A DNA stretch of 64,000 bases from Frigoribacterium faeni (lineage in GTDB: Bacteria > Actinomycetota > Actinomycetes > Actinomycetales > Microbacteriaceae). Made by a program: the position numbers and the translations under genes. Under the pieces are notes generated by a model. It had not been told where the DNA came from. It saw only the letters and a program-made list of their open reading frames with translations, and made no database searches. The stretch covers positions 27,020-91,019 of the forward strand of contig NZ_BJUV01000015.1 in the NCBI RefSeq assembly GCF_007988805.1, given 5' to 3'. Of this stretch, positions 54,666-63,975 are shown piece by piece. How positions within the stretch are numbered: the stretch's first letter is position 1; every line of letters starts with the position of its first letter.

Positions 54666-57600
54666 CAGGACGATCACTCACGATCGCTCAAACGGCGGAC
54701 GAAATCAGGAACGCCCTCCGCGATTACATCGAAGCGACATATCACGTCGGCCATCCGTCGTTGATCCGTCAGCGGCAGGTGCTCCTCGATCAGCAGGGCA
54801 ACACTTTCCAAACCCCGTTCCTTGAGAGCACGCCCCGCTACACCCCGGGCACGCAATTCGCCGACCTCACGCTTGACAAGGCCGCACTAGCGTTATTCGC
54901 TCGACTGACGTCGACGGAGCGCAATGACGCGCCGCTGCTCTTCGATCCTCCCTACACGCACCAGGCGTCCGCGCTCGAGGCTGCGGCGTCCGGGCGGAGT
55001 CTCGTGGTCACGACCGGTACCGGCTCCGGTAAGACAGAGACCTTCTTGCTCCCAATGCTGGCGAAGCTTGCCGAGGAAGCCGCCAATCGGCCGCAGTCTT
55101 TCGCGGCGCCTGGAGTCCGCGCTCTCGTGCTCTATCCCATGAACGCGCTCGTAAACGACCAGCTTGGCCGCCTTAGACTGCTTCTCGGTGATGGGCGAGT
55201 GACTAGCCAGTTCACAACGTGGGCTGATCGACCCGCACGCTTTGCGCGCTACACGAGTAGAACCCTCTACCCCGGTGTGCGAACTGTTGCCAAAGACAGA
55301 ATCAAACTTAAGTCGCTGGAGAAGTACTACATCGCGCTCCTCGATGAAGCAGCGAAGCCGGCTTCGCCCCGGCAGAAGCGCGCAGCGAGGCTCGTTGGCG
55401 AGCTAAAGGCGCGCGGCAAGTGGCCGGCGAAGCCGGACTTGAAGGCTTGGTACGGGTCTAGTGGACAACACTGGGTGGACTCGAAGACCGGTGCCTTCCA
55501 GCGCGCGGTCATGCTCCCGGGCGACGCTGAGCTCCTCACGCGCCACGAGGTGCTGGCATGGCCGCCCGATGTTCTCATCACCAACTATTCAATGCTCGAG
55601 TACATGCTGATGCGGCCGCTCGAGCGTCCCATCTTCGATGCGACTCGGCAGTGGCTACGGGAAAACCCGGAGGAGAAGTTCCTCCTAATCGTCGACGAAG
55701 CACACCTATACCGCGGCGCGGCAGGCGCCGAGGTTGCGCTCCTGATGCGACGTCTGCGAGCGAGGCTCGATATCCCCGCCGATCGCCTCCAGGTCATCGC
55801 CACCAGTGCGAGCTTCTCGGGGGCCGAGAAAGCCCAGGCGTTCGCCGCGCAGCTGACCGGCAAGGACGTAAGCGACTTTGACGCGGTCACGGGCACACTC
55901 GACCTGCGAAATTCAGCGGAACCTGGGTCGCCTAAAGATGCTGAAGTGCTGGCCTCAGTTCACATGGACGCCTACTACAGCGCGAAGACCGACGAGGCGC
56001 GAACTCAGGCGCTGGCTCCGCTGCTGAAGTACAGGGAAGTCGCTCACGACGCCGAAAGCTCCTCGAGCGCCCTGCTGTTCCGCGCGCTGAATGGGTACGC
56101 CCCACTCAGCCTTCTGATCAACAAGACGATGAAGCAGGCGTTGCCGGTCCATACACTGGGCTCGCACGCGTTCCCGGGAATCGACCCAACGGAGGCGGAG
56201 CGCGCCGCTTCCACTTTGATCGCGCTCGCGAGCGCCGCTCGCCTCAAGCCTGACGATGCGGGGCTGCTCCCGTGCCGCGTGCACGCCTTCTTCCGAGGCC
56301 TTCCTGGCATCTGGGTGTGCCTCGATGAGGACTGCTCTGTAGACCGCGGCGGAATCCCGAAGGGGCCCGTCGGTGCGATGTACGGCCAGCCCCGAAGCAC
56401 CTGCGACTGCGGTGCGCGCGTCTTTGAGTTCTTCACTTGTCGCGAATGCGGCGCTACGTATGCACGGGCGTACACGGACGACGTCGCCAATCCTTCGTTC
56501 TTGTGGCAAGAGCCTGGAAGTGCCTTCCAGACGGCCTCGGGGCCTATCGCGGCGCTTGAACCGATCGACCTGCTTCTTGAAGAACCGTCCGAAGATGTCG
56601 GCAATGCCGTACTCAAGGAGCTCGACCTCGTTACCGGTCGCCTCAACCCACACGATCCCGGTGATCGCTGGCGGAGAGTCTGGGTGCGACTTCAGAAAGA
56701 CGACGGGCACCAAGCAGATGCCGAACCTGCGGGCGGACAGAAGCAACCCGGAGAGTTCAACCCATGTGGCGTGTGCGGCGACCACGCACTGTTTGGTCGC
56801 ACCAGCGTTCAAGACCATCAGACCAAGGGTGACGAGCCCTTCCGAGCACTCGTAAGTCGCCAGATTGAGGTGCAGCCTCCCGGGCCGAAGCCAGCCGACG
56901 ACTTCGCTCCGCTGCGAGGCCGCAAGGTGCTCGCCTTCTCCGACTCGCGACAGGTTGCCGCTCGACTCGCACCAAATGTCCAGGAGTACTCACTCCGCGA
57001 CGCCGTGCGGCCGATCATCCTCAAGGGCTGGAGCGAGCTATCGAAGCACCCTGTCGCGCCAACCATGAGCCTCGAGGACCTCTACCTGGTCGCGATGGTG
57101 GGGGCGAAGCTGTTGGGGGTTCGCCTCCGCCCTGAGCTCACAGGTACGGAGAACTTTGAGGCCTTCACGCAGGTCTCGGAGTCGCTCGATCGCGGCGCTC
57201 TGAGCGATTCTGCGGAGTTTATGCAGTTGTACGCCATTAAGGATCCGCCACCGCAGTCGCTTCTGCGAAGCCTGGTCCCCGCGCTCACGAGCCGCTACTA
57301 CGGATTCATGTCGCTCGGCCTCGCCTCTCTCCGCGAGCGGGGCAATCTGAAGAACTCCGTGCTCGCCGAACTGGTCGACATTCCGGGTGTCGCGACGACC
57401 GAGGACGAGAAGCTCGCGCTGGTCCGGATGTGGCTGTCGCTCTGGATTCGCCCCGGTATCTGGTTCTCCTCGATGAGTGCGGACTGGAAGGGCACCAAGG
57501 TGCAGGCCGTGAGCGGCAAGTTTACGAAGTTGACGACCTGGCTCGGCACGCGAGAGGCTCGGCGGACCTTCAATGCCGAATGGCTGCCCGTGCTGCAGAG

Positions 57601-60247
57601 CAAGTTCTGTCAAAAGGTCGGCGACAAGTATCAGCTCGCCGCCCGCACGGTCGCGCTCGATCTCGACACCGTCTGGGGCTACTGCGAGCGGTGCCGCTCG
57701 ACCCAGCGCCACTTCCCCGGCCGGCTCACCTGCATCTCCTGTGGTGCCGACAAGCTGAGGTCACTCGATGCAGAGGCGGACGAAGTCTTCCAAGCTCGCA
57801 AGGGCTACTACCGCGCAAGTTCGCGTCGCGCCCTTGCGGTGCCATCTGGCGAGGTGATGAGTGTCGTTGCAGCTGAGCACACCGCCCAGCTGAACTCGTC
57901 TCGGAGTGACGACGTGTTCTCAAAGGCAGAGATGCACGAGTTGCTGTTCCAGGACGTGAACATCGTGGTGCCCGCACCAGGAGAGCAACCAGAAGTAGCG
58001 ATCGACCTTCTGTCTTGCACGACCACGATGGAGGTCGGCATCGATATCGGGTCGCTGAGCGGGGTCGCACTGCGCAACATGCCTCCATCACGAGCTAACT
58101 ATCAGCAGCGTGCTGGTCGGGCAGGGCGCCGCGGCAACGCGGTAGCAACGGTGATCGCGTTCGGCAGCGCTGACACGCACGATGACCACTACTTCCGCGA
58201 GCCAGCCGAGATGGTGAGCGGAGAAGTCGCCGATCCCGTCCTTACTATCGACAACGTGGAGATCGCCAAGCGGCACATCACCGCCTTTCTGCTGCAGCGA
58301 TATCATCAAGACCGAGTTCCGAACATTGACCCGGCGAAGATGCCCGCCAATCTCTTCGAAGTGCTTGGCTCGGTTGGCGAATTTCTGTCGAGTTCGGCGA
58401 CGCTTAACCGGAGAGATTTCGAGAGTTGGCTCTTGAGCAACGAAGCCTCGCTTCGCACCGAAGTCGACGACTGGCTTCCAAGCGAAATTAGCGGTGATCG
58501 TCGAGACGGAGCACTGCAAGGCCTGGTCACCACAACACTTCACGGCATCGATGACGCTCTCGACATCCGAACGAGGCCGGCAATCGCCGAGCCGGCGCCC
58601 AACCAGCCCCCCCCAGCCGATGACGCAACTTCGGCCAACGGGGGCTCAGGAGCAGCAGGAACGGACTCAGGGGATGAAGCTTATGTTGCTGAGGACAGTG
58701 GCGAGGAGTTGAGCTCTCAGCGCGCGCGAGACAAGCTTCTCGATCGTCTGCTCTATAAGGGCGTACTTCCCCGCTATGCCTTCCCGACCGACGTTGTCAG
58801 CTTCCACGTATTCGACGAGGATCGGTCTACCCCATATCGTCCGGCATTCCAGTACGCGCCAAGTCAGGGTCTTACCGTCGCCCTGAGTCAGTACGCGCCC
58901 GGCAAAGTCGTTTGGGTCGACAAGCGCGAATGGACATCCGGCGCCCTCTACTCCCCAATGCGCAGGGAGCTCTCGGAGGCTTGGAACGATCGTCGCATCT
59001 ACTTCGAGTGCCAGGACTGCCACTACGCGATCCACACTCCATGGGAGCACGCGGATCGTGGGCGCACGGACGTCTGCCCTGCCTGCATGGGCGACCGCTT
59101 CGGTCCCGGCATGAATTGGCTTCGTCCGCCAGGATTCGCGCATCGAATTGGCCAACCGCCTGGCACGAGCCCTGACGATGCACCAGCCGTGAGCTACGCG
59201 ACCCGCGCCAAACTTATCGCCGACGGCCCCGGAAATACGGAACTCTGGGAGCACGTGAACGATCGCATTCAACTGAACTTTGATCACCAGAAGCTTCTGG
59301 TGTCCAACACCGGCCCGAACAACGAGGGTTACACTTTTTGCACATGGTGCGGCCTCATCGAACCGACCGCGATGCCAACACCACTGCTCGCGGGAACGCA
59401 TGCCAAGCCGTTCCCTGACAAGGATCCGATGTGTCCCGGCGGTCGAGCCTCCCGAGGTTTGGTGCTCGGCACGGACTTCTTCTCGGATGTCTTGCTGCTC
59501 CGACTGACGGTCTCCGACCCGGTGACACTCCGACCGTCATATCTGTCCTCTCAAGTCGCGCTGCGTACCATCGCGGAGGCAATCACCATCGCGGCGGCGA
59601 AGCACCTCCAGATTGAGGCCAGCGAACTGCAAGCGGAATTTCGGCCGGCACTCACCCAATGGGGCGGGCATGGACGTGAAGCCGAAATCTACCTCTACGA
59701 CACACTTTCCGGCGGCGCTGGCTTCACTCAGCAGGTGAGCCAACTGGGACGGAAGATCTTTGAGCTCGCACTTGAGCGACTAATTGATTGCCCGGCTGAG
59801 TGCGAAGAATCCTGTTACAGGTGCCTTCGGAGCTTCCGCAACCGATTCGAGCACTCCCAACTCGACCGCCATGTCGGCGCTAGTCTGCTGCGCTACCTGC
59901 TCGAAGGCACGCTCCCTGAGCTTTCGCCCGCACGTGTCAACCGCTCCGTACAACGTCTTTTCGAGGACCTCGATCGGTTCGGCGCGGATGACATTCGTTT
60001 CGAACGCGACGCCCAGATCGACGTCACCGGCATCGGTCAAGTGGTCGTTCCCATCCTTGCTACCAAGTCGAGCGGAGAGCGAGCGCTGATCGGTGTCCAT
60101 GGCCCCCTGACACCCAAAATGGCTCCCACGCCCGAATTGCATCGCGTGGCTGAGGAAACTTCCGAACGACTTAAGTTCGTCGACGACCTGATCATCGCGC
60201 GCAGTCTTCCGAACGCATCTCGTGAGGTGCTGGAATTCCTACAGTGA
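54662..60247 (+). CDS. DEAH-box helicase with DUF1998-type zinc C-terminus, DruE-like
   Basis: This 1861-residue protein has helicase motif I TTGTGSGKTETF (Lys124), motif II LIVDEAHLYRG (Asp345-His348) and motif III IATSASFSG in the first RecA domain. The second has VLAFSDSRQVAARLAP, TMEVGIDIGSLSGVALRNMP and motif VI QQRAGRAGRRG (about 1148-1157). Cys pairs suggest zinc sites (CDCGARVFEFFTCRECGA, YCERC with CISCGA, CQDC with CPAC). The last 250 residues match DUF1998: SGGAGFTQQV, then CPAECEESCYRCLRSFRNRF. This order and length fit DruE of Druantia; MrfA-like repair helicases and DISARM DrmA/DrmB share parts but are usually shorter or split. It ends convergent with the DruA-like gene, 102 bp apart. 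Confidence 0.85.
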   Translation: MTGRSLTIAQTADEIRNALRDYIEATYHVGHPSLIRQRQVLLDQQGNTFQTPFLESTPRYTPGTQFADLTLDKAALALFARLTSTERNDAPLLFDPPYTHQASALEAAASGRSLVVTTGTGSGKTETFLLPMLAKLAEEAANRPQSFAAPGVRALVLYPMNALVNDQLGRLRLLLGDGRVTSQFTTWADRPARFARYTSRTLYPGVRTVAKDRIKLKSLEKYYIALLDEAAKPASPRQKRAARLVGELKARGKWPAKPDLKAWYGSSGQHWVDSKTGAFQRAVMLPGDAELLTRHEVLAWPPDVLITNYSMLEYMLMRPLERPIFDATRQWLRENPEEKFLLIVDEAHLYRGAAGAEVALLMRRLRARLDIPADRLQVIATSASFSGAEKAQAFAAQLTGKDVSDFDAVTGTLDLRNSAEPGSPKDAEVLASVHMDAYYSAKTDEARTQALAPLLKYREVAHDAESSSSALLFRALNGYAPLSLLINKTMKQALPVHTLGSHAFPGIDPTEAERAASTLIALASAARLKPDDAGLLPCRVHAFFRGLPGIWVCLDEDCSVDRGGIPKGPVGAMYGQPRSTCDCGARVFEFFTCRECGATYARAYTDDVANPSFLWQEPGSAFQTASGPIAALEPIDLLLEEPSEDVGNAVLKELDLVTGRLNPHDPGDRWRRVWVRLQKDDGHQADAEPAGGQKQPGEFNPCGVCGDHALFGRTSVQDHQTKGDEPFRALVSRQIEVQPPGPKPADDFAPLRGRKVLAFSDSRQVAARLAPNVQEYSLRDAVRPIILKGWSELSKHPVAPTMSLEDLYLVAMVGAKLLGVRLRPELTGTENFEAFTQVSESLDRGALSDSAEFMQLYAIKDPPPQSLLRSLVPALTSRYYGFMSLGLASLRERGNLKNSVLAELVDIPGVATTEDEKLALVRMWLSLWIRPGIWFSSMSADWKGTKVQAVSGKFTKLTTWLGTREARRTFNAEWLPVLQSKFCQKVGDKYQLAARTVALDLDTVWGYCERCRSTQRHFPGRLTCISCGADKLRSLDAEADEVFQARKGYYRASSRRALAVPSGEVMSVVAAEHTAQLNSSRSDDVFSKAEMHELLFQDVNIVVPAPGEQPEVAIDLLSCTTTMEVGIDIGSLSGVALRNMPPSRANYQQRAGRAGRRGNAVATVIAFGSADTHDDHYFREPAEMVSGEVADPVLTIDNVEIAKRHITAFLLQRYHQDRVPNIDPAKMPANLFEVLGSVGEFLSSSATLNRRDFESWLLSNEASLRTEVDDWLPSEISGDRRDGALQGLVTTTLHGIDDALDIRTRPAIAEPAPNQPPPADDATSANGGSGAAGTDSGDEAYVAEDSGEELSSQRARDKLLDRLLYKGVLPRYAFPTDVVSFHVFDEDRSTPYRPAFQYAPSQGLTVALSQYAPGKVVWVDKREWTSGALYSPMRRELSEAWNDRRIYFECQDCHYAIHTPWEHADRGRTDVCPACMGDRFGPGMNWLRPPGFAHRIGQPPGTSPDDAPAVSYATRAKLIADGPGNTELWEHVNDRIQLNFDHQKLLVSNTGPNNEGYTFCTWCGLIEPTAMPTPLLAGTHAKPFPDKDPMCPGGRASRGLVLGTDFFSDVLLLRLTVSDPVTLRPSYLSSQVALRTIAEAITIAAAKHLQIEASELQAEFRPALTQWGGHGREAEIYLYDTLSGGAGFTQQVSQLGRKIFELALERLIDCPAECEESCYRCLRSFRNRFEHSQLDRHVGASLLRYLLEGTLPELSPARVNRSVQRLFEDLDRFGADDIRFERDAQIDVTGIGQVVVPILATKSSGERALIGVHGPLTPKMAPTPELHRVAEETSERLKFVDDLIIARSLPNASREVLEFLQ

Positions 60248-60349
60248 CCACGCCGAACGGCCCTGAGACAGGTATCAAAGGAACGATAGGTGGGGAGAGT
60301 CAGTATTCCCATGCCGCTTCCTGGGTTATCACTGCGCGTTTGCGGCGAA

Positions 60350-62287
60350 CTACGGCCAATCGCCGTCCTCTGAAGGAAGGTGCACTCGAGCGCCGTGCGT
60401 TACGGGACGAGTCAGGCGGTGTCGAACCATGGCGTCTCGAGTCTCTGCCCGCTCAGCCCGCCGCAGCGCCCAACGGTCCAGCCACCATTCAGCGATTCGT
60501 TGATCGCCGTCGGGAAGGGAGGGATTAAGGAGATACTCGGGATTGTCATCGATCCCGAGGGAGTAGTCCCGGACATTTCGCACTAGAGGCACGCCATAAA
60601 GAATTCGCTGACGTCCGTGCTTCAGAAGTTCGTTCGACGGCCAGCCAAGCGCGGCAAGACCGAGACGCACTTTGCGAAGCCGCGGGCTCACGCCCTCGCC
60701 GAACAGACTGTTCACACTTACGGACGAGCCGCGCAGTGATGAAAGACGAAGCAGCGCTTCGACCGTCTCGTCCGTGAAGTGCGACGTGCCGAACGACCGC
60801 GACCGTCCCAGCTCATGGAAGCCCATGCGCGTTCCCTCATCACCGCCGACAACGTCGGCTGACCAGAAGAGCCGGTTGTACTGGCTCGACCCCGTTCCGT
60901 ACAACGATGTGGTGCTAATAAGAGAGAGGCGGGCTTCGCGCACGATGGGCCGGCCCGCCATGGCGGACGCGATCTCACTTGGTCGGTTGTACTTCTCTTT
61001 ATATGCGGCCAACACGGTCGGTGATACTGCGAGCGCCCCGACGAGCTTGCCCGCCGTGAGTCCGTTGTAGGGGGCGACCGCACCGCATACGGTGAGGTCC
61101 GCGATGACGGTTCCGACCCGTTCGCCGCGAGCACGGCGAATGAGCCGGCGGAGTTGCGCGTGGGCTCTGCGATCCCCCAATGCCGCGACAAGCCCCTCGG
61201 CGGACGGGTGAGGGCGAAGGTACGAGCCCAGTGCCATGTGAATGTCGAGCGCTTCAGCGAGGGCCGCCGACCGCTTGCTTCGAAAGAGGTCCGTCTCGGC
61301 ACGAGCGACCCAAGCATCGCGCTGGATGTTGCGGACTTCACGAATCGTCGTAGACCGATGATGACGCCGCCGATATCGTTCCGCGTCCACCTTGAGGCGC
61401 GCGACGAGTTCTCGAGTTGGCTTCAAGATGTCCGTGGGCTGCAGCACGCCGCCACGGAGTAGGTCCTCGAAGTAGATTGCGTCGATTTGCGATGCAATCC
61501 GCCGGTTTACCCAAATCGCCAGCTCATCGGTGGGCTCGTTCCGGATCGACTGGAGGAACTTGTCTGTTTCCCAGCCCATCCAATTGTCGCGTTCGGCGAT
61601 CTGGACGACGGGGCTCGAGATGGCGGCGAGTCCGATAACTGAGTGATAAGGGGTGGCCGCGTCGCGAACGAGAATCGGCATCGAGCGACCTGGCACCGTC
61701 GCATAGGCGTTCGACCACGTGTGGCGAAAGTACCGCCAAATATCGTGGAGCCTGAAACCAGTCAAGCTACAGACAGAATCGTCGACCACCTGCACGTATG
61801 GCCGAATCGCGCTGCGCCCTGTTGAGTCGCGGTCAAGTGCGTCCACGAGGTCTCGCCCATCGCGCATCAGATCGAAAATCGAAACCAATGAATCGCCGAA
61901 CTCGCGCGGTTTCTCCATGCCTTGCACGAAGCGCCGCACGCTTGGGCGCTGAAGTTGTTCGTCGCGCCTGAGATGCTCTTGGGCGCGAAGGCGCGACTTC
62001 TCGGAATCACGGTCTCCATGAACAGCAGGTGGCGAAAAAAGCGGGCCAAGTCGGTTCACCTGGACAACCCATCCCTGGTCCACTAGATCAATCGCAGTGT
62101 GTGCGGCGGCCGCGAGAGCCGGCTGAGCGTAAGTGTCTCCTAGTCCTGCGCGCTCCAGCCATTGGGCATGCGTCGATCCCGGCGCGGGTGACTCGGCGAG
62201 CAGGCGACAGAGCCGGAGATACTTCGCCCGCTCGGCGCGACTCGACCCGGCAGGAAGGCTGAGCGGCAGATACTTCGACTCGGTCAT
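60350..62287 (-). CDS. DruA-like (DUF4338-type) protein
   Basis: This 645-residue protein has a middle and C-terminal part resembling proteins annotated as Druantia DruA. Examples are DIWRYFRHTWSNAYATVPGR (182-200), VIGLAAISSPVVQIAERDNW (217-236), DLTVCGAVAPYNGLTAGKLV (about residue 400) and TTSLYGTGSSQYNRLFW. The N-terminal 170 residues are extra and helical. The biochemical activity of DruA is not known to me. ATG at 62287 overlaps the stop of the GHKL ATPase gene (ATGA), so the two are coupled; an upstream ATG at 62323 would give 12 more residues. Assignment is by remembered motifs and needs a profile search. Confidence 0.68.
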   Translation of the reverse strand: MTESKYLPLSLPAGSSRAERAKYLRLCRLLAESPAPGSTHAQWLERAGLGDTYAQPALAAAAHTAIDLVDQGWVVQVNRLGPLFSPPAVHGDRDSEKSRLRAQEHLRRDEQLQRPSVRRFVQGMEKPREFGDSLVSIFDLMRDGRDLVDALDRDSTGRSAIRPYVQVVDDSVCSLTGFRLHDIWRYFRHTWSNAYATVPGRSMPILVRDAATPYHSVIGLAAISSPVVQIAERDNWMGWETDKFLQSIRNEPTDELAIWVNRRIASQIDAIYFEDLLRGGVLQPTDILKPTRELVARLKVDAERYRRRHHRSTTIREVRNIQRDAWVARAETDLFRSKRSAALAEALDIHMALGSYLRPHPSAEGLVAALGDRRAHAQLRRLIRRARGERVGTVIADLTVCGAVAPYNGLTAGKLVGALAVSPTVLAAYKEKYNRPSEIASAMAGRPIVREARLSLISTTSLYGTGSSQYNRLFWSADVVGGDEGTRMGFHELGRSRSFGTSHFTDETVEALLRLSSLRGSSVSVNSLFGEGVSPRLRKVRLGLAALGWPSNELLKHGRQRILYGVPLVRNVRDYSLGIDDNPEYLLNPSLPDGDQRIAEWWLDRWALRRAERAETRDAMVRHRLTRPVTHGARVHLPSEDGDWP

Positions 62288-63741
62288 ACTTTCTGCAGCA
62301 TTCGTCCATAGGTCGAACTCCATCGAGCCAGAAGTTGATCTGTTCCGTTGCCACTGTCGACGCTTGCTCGCGCGAGGGAGAGAAGAAGCAGTTCCACCGC
62401 AGTGCGGAGTTGGACACCGGCTCCTTCAGACAGCCCCTGTAGGGGTGCATAGAGCGCAGGGAACGCCGGGTGGTCGACGTTGAGTTGCACTTCGAGTGTG
62501 CTGTCGTTGAGAGAAGTCGCGAATAGCAAGTCAGGAGTGAGTTGAGTGGTGCTGATCCGGTATGACAGTGGGCCCCTTCCGCTCCCACGGCCGTCTCCTA
62601 CTAGGGGGAGGTCCGGATCGGCCGTCGCAGCCACTCGACAGGAAATTTGGGCGGCAGCCTGGAACTTCACGTCCTCGAACGATTGCCGAACTCGGGCGTT
62701 GAGCATGCGCGCGATCGACTCGAGTTCGGGTTCGAGCGCTTCGCGTAGTTCTGCGGAGGGACGTATACCTTGCTTATTGATGGTGATTCCAAAATGGTCG
62801 TCAAGTGCTGGCTCAAACTCGATCTCGCAGCGCCACCAGTCATCATAGTTCTCACGGCGCTTACCTCCCATGAGGTGCCAGCCGTGGGTGATCTCTCTTC
62901 CGGCACGAAGTACCGAGATCCCGCCCCCACCAACGATCCCGCTCCGCCGCTTTGTAATTTTGTCGAGATCATGCCAGCGATGCACCGGAAGACTGGCGAA
63001 CCTAACGTGCACCCAGGCCAAACCGCCATCAGGTGTTCGAAGCTCGTACGCAAGTGGCGCGAAGGCAAGGGTTGCCGCCTCACCCTTAATAAACTTAGAC
63101 ATCATCATCGGATCATCGGGCTCGAGCAGCCGGTTGTTCAGTGAAAGCTTCAATCCCCCGGACAGGAATCTTCGGTACATCCGCCCAAGTTCCCGGCAAA
63201 GGTAACGCTCCAGCCACCCAAGGCGCTGATAGTCAATACGATCACAGATACGCCACGTCACCCGACACCCGGAGGGCGTCGACGAAGGCGCCGCGACCCT
63301 TGCTCGCAGCGCGGGAGGGCTTCCAGCGACGATCGCATCAACATCGAGAGCAACGACTAGGGCAGGGGTGCTGCCTTGCCACGCCGCGACCTCGACGTGG
63401 CGCGCCTGACTAAGGGATGCTGCAGGTAAGCCCATTCCAAATCGGCCAAAAGACTCTCGTCCATCGAAGCGAGAGGAGCCGCCAAATTTTAGACATAGTT
63501 CGAGCTCTCGTCGGTCCATTCCGACGCCATTATCGAGTACCTCGATCACAGGATATACTCCGTTTTTCGGTCGCGCGATTGTAAGGTCAATCTCGCTTGC
63601 TCCTGCTTGGATAGAGTTGTCGATGAGTTCCGCGAGCGCCGTCGCGAGGTTGACGTAGCCCGATTCGCGCACTGCCCTGATGAAATTAGAAGATACGACA
63701 AGTTCTTCGGTTCGCCGGGCGGGATCGTTCCTATTGCTCAT
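62284..63741 (-). CDS. GHKL (Hsp90/MORC-like) ATPase
   Basis: This 485-residue protein has the Bergerat ATP-binding fold in residues 30-110: N-box ALAELIDNSIQAGA (Glu38, Asn42), G1 VLDNGVGMD (Asp70) and G2 GRFGMGLPAAS (Gly99 on). An S5-like second domain follows, with EFEPALDDHFGITINKQG, as in MORC and Hsp90-type clamps. The C-terminus is helical. No kinase or nuclease domain is visible. Prokaryotic MORC-like ATPases are known from conflict systems, where they may clamp DNA. ATG at 63741 has GAGAGGG upstream; a GTG at 63771 would add ten residues. It is the first gene of a two-gene operon with the DruA-like gene. Confidence 0.85.
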   Translation of the reverse strand: MSNRNDPARRTEELVVSSNFIRAVRESGYVNLATALAELIDNSIQAGASEIDLTIARPKNGVYPVIEVLDNGVGMDRRELELCLKFGGSSRFDGRESFGRFGMGLPAASLSQARHVEVAAWQGSTPALVVALDVDAIVAGSPPALRARVAAPSSTPSGCRVTWRICDRIDYQRLGWLERYLCRELGRMYRRFLSGGLKLSLNNRLLEPDDPMMMSKFIKGEAATLAFAPLAYELRTPDGGLAWVHVRFASLPVHRWHDLDKITKRRSGIVGGGGISVLRAGREITHGWHLMGGKRRENYDDWWRCEIEFEPALDDHFGITINKQGIRPSAELREALEPELESIARMLNARVRQSFEDVKFQAAAQISCRVAATADPDLPLVGDGRGSGRGPLSYRISTTQLTPDLLFATSLNDSTLEVQLNVDHPAFPALYAPLQGLSEGAGVQLRTAVELLLLSLARASVDSGNGTDQLLARWSSTYGRMLQKV

Positions 63742-63975
63742 CAAAGCCCTCTCGCTGTAAATCGGGGTCACTCCAAAGTAGCTGGGCGAAGCCGTCGCGA
63801 GCGAGCCACGGTACTAATTCTCATCGACGTAAGTCGACCTGCCCACCGAATCCACGGGGCGGTAAAACATGGTTGACTGCGCCCGGTTCGGACGGAGAAC
63901 GGGTCGGACCTTGCCGATGATATGGGTGCCGTCGACCTCCAGATGACGGCGACGGCTGGAAGTTTCAAAGTGCAC
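63742..63975. other. Upstream region of the GHKL operon, no gene seen
   Basis: These 234 bases precede the GHKL start. Short open stretches on both strands overlap and show no domain. The operon promoter probably lies here, but I cannot point to a clear -10/-35 pair. Confidence 0.4.

Noticed and set aside
63768..63968. 66-codon minus-strand open frame at the right end.
   Set aside because: No domain, no start signal, and it runs into the probable artefact; not supportable.
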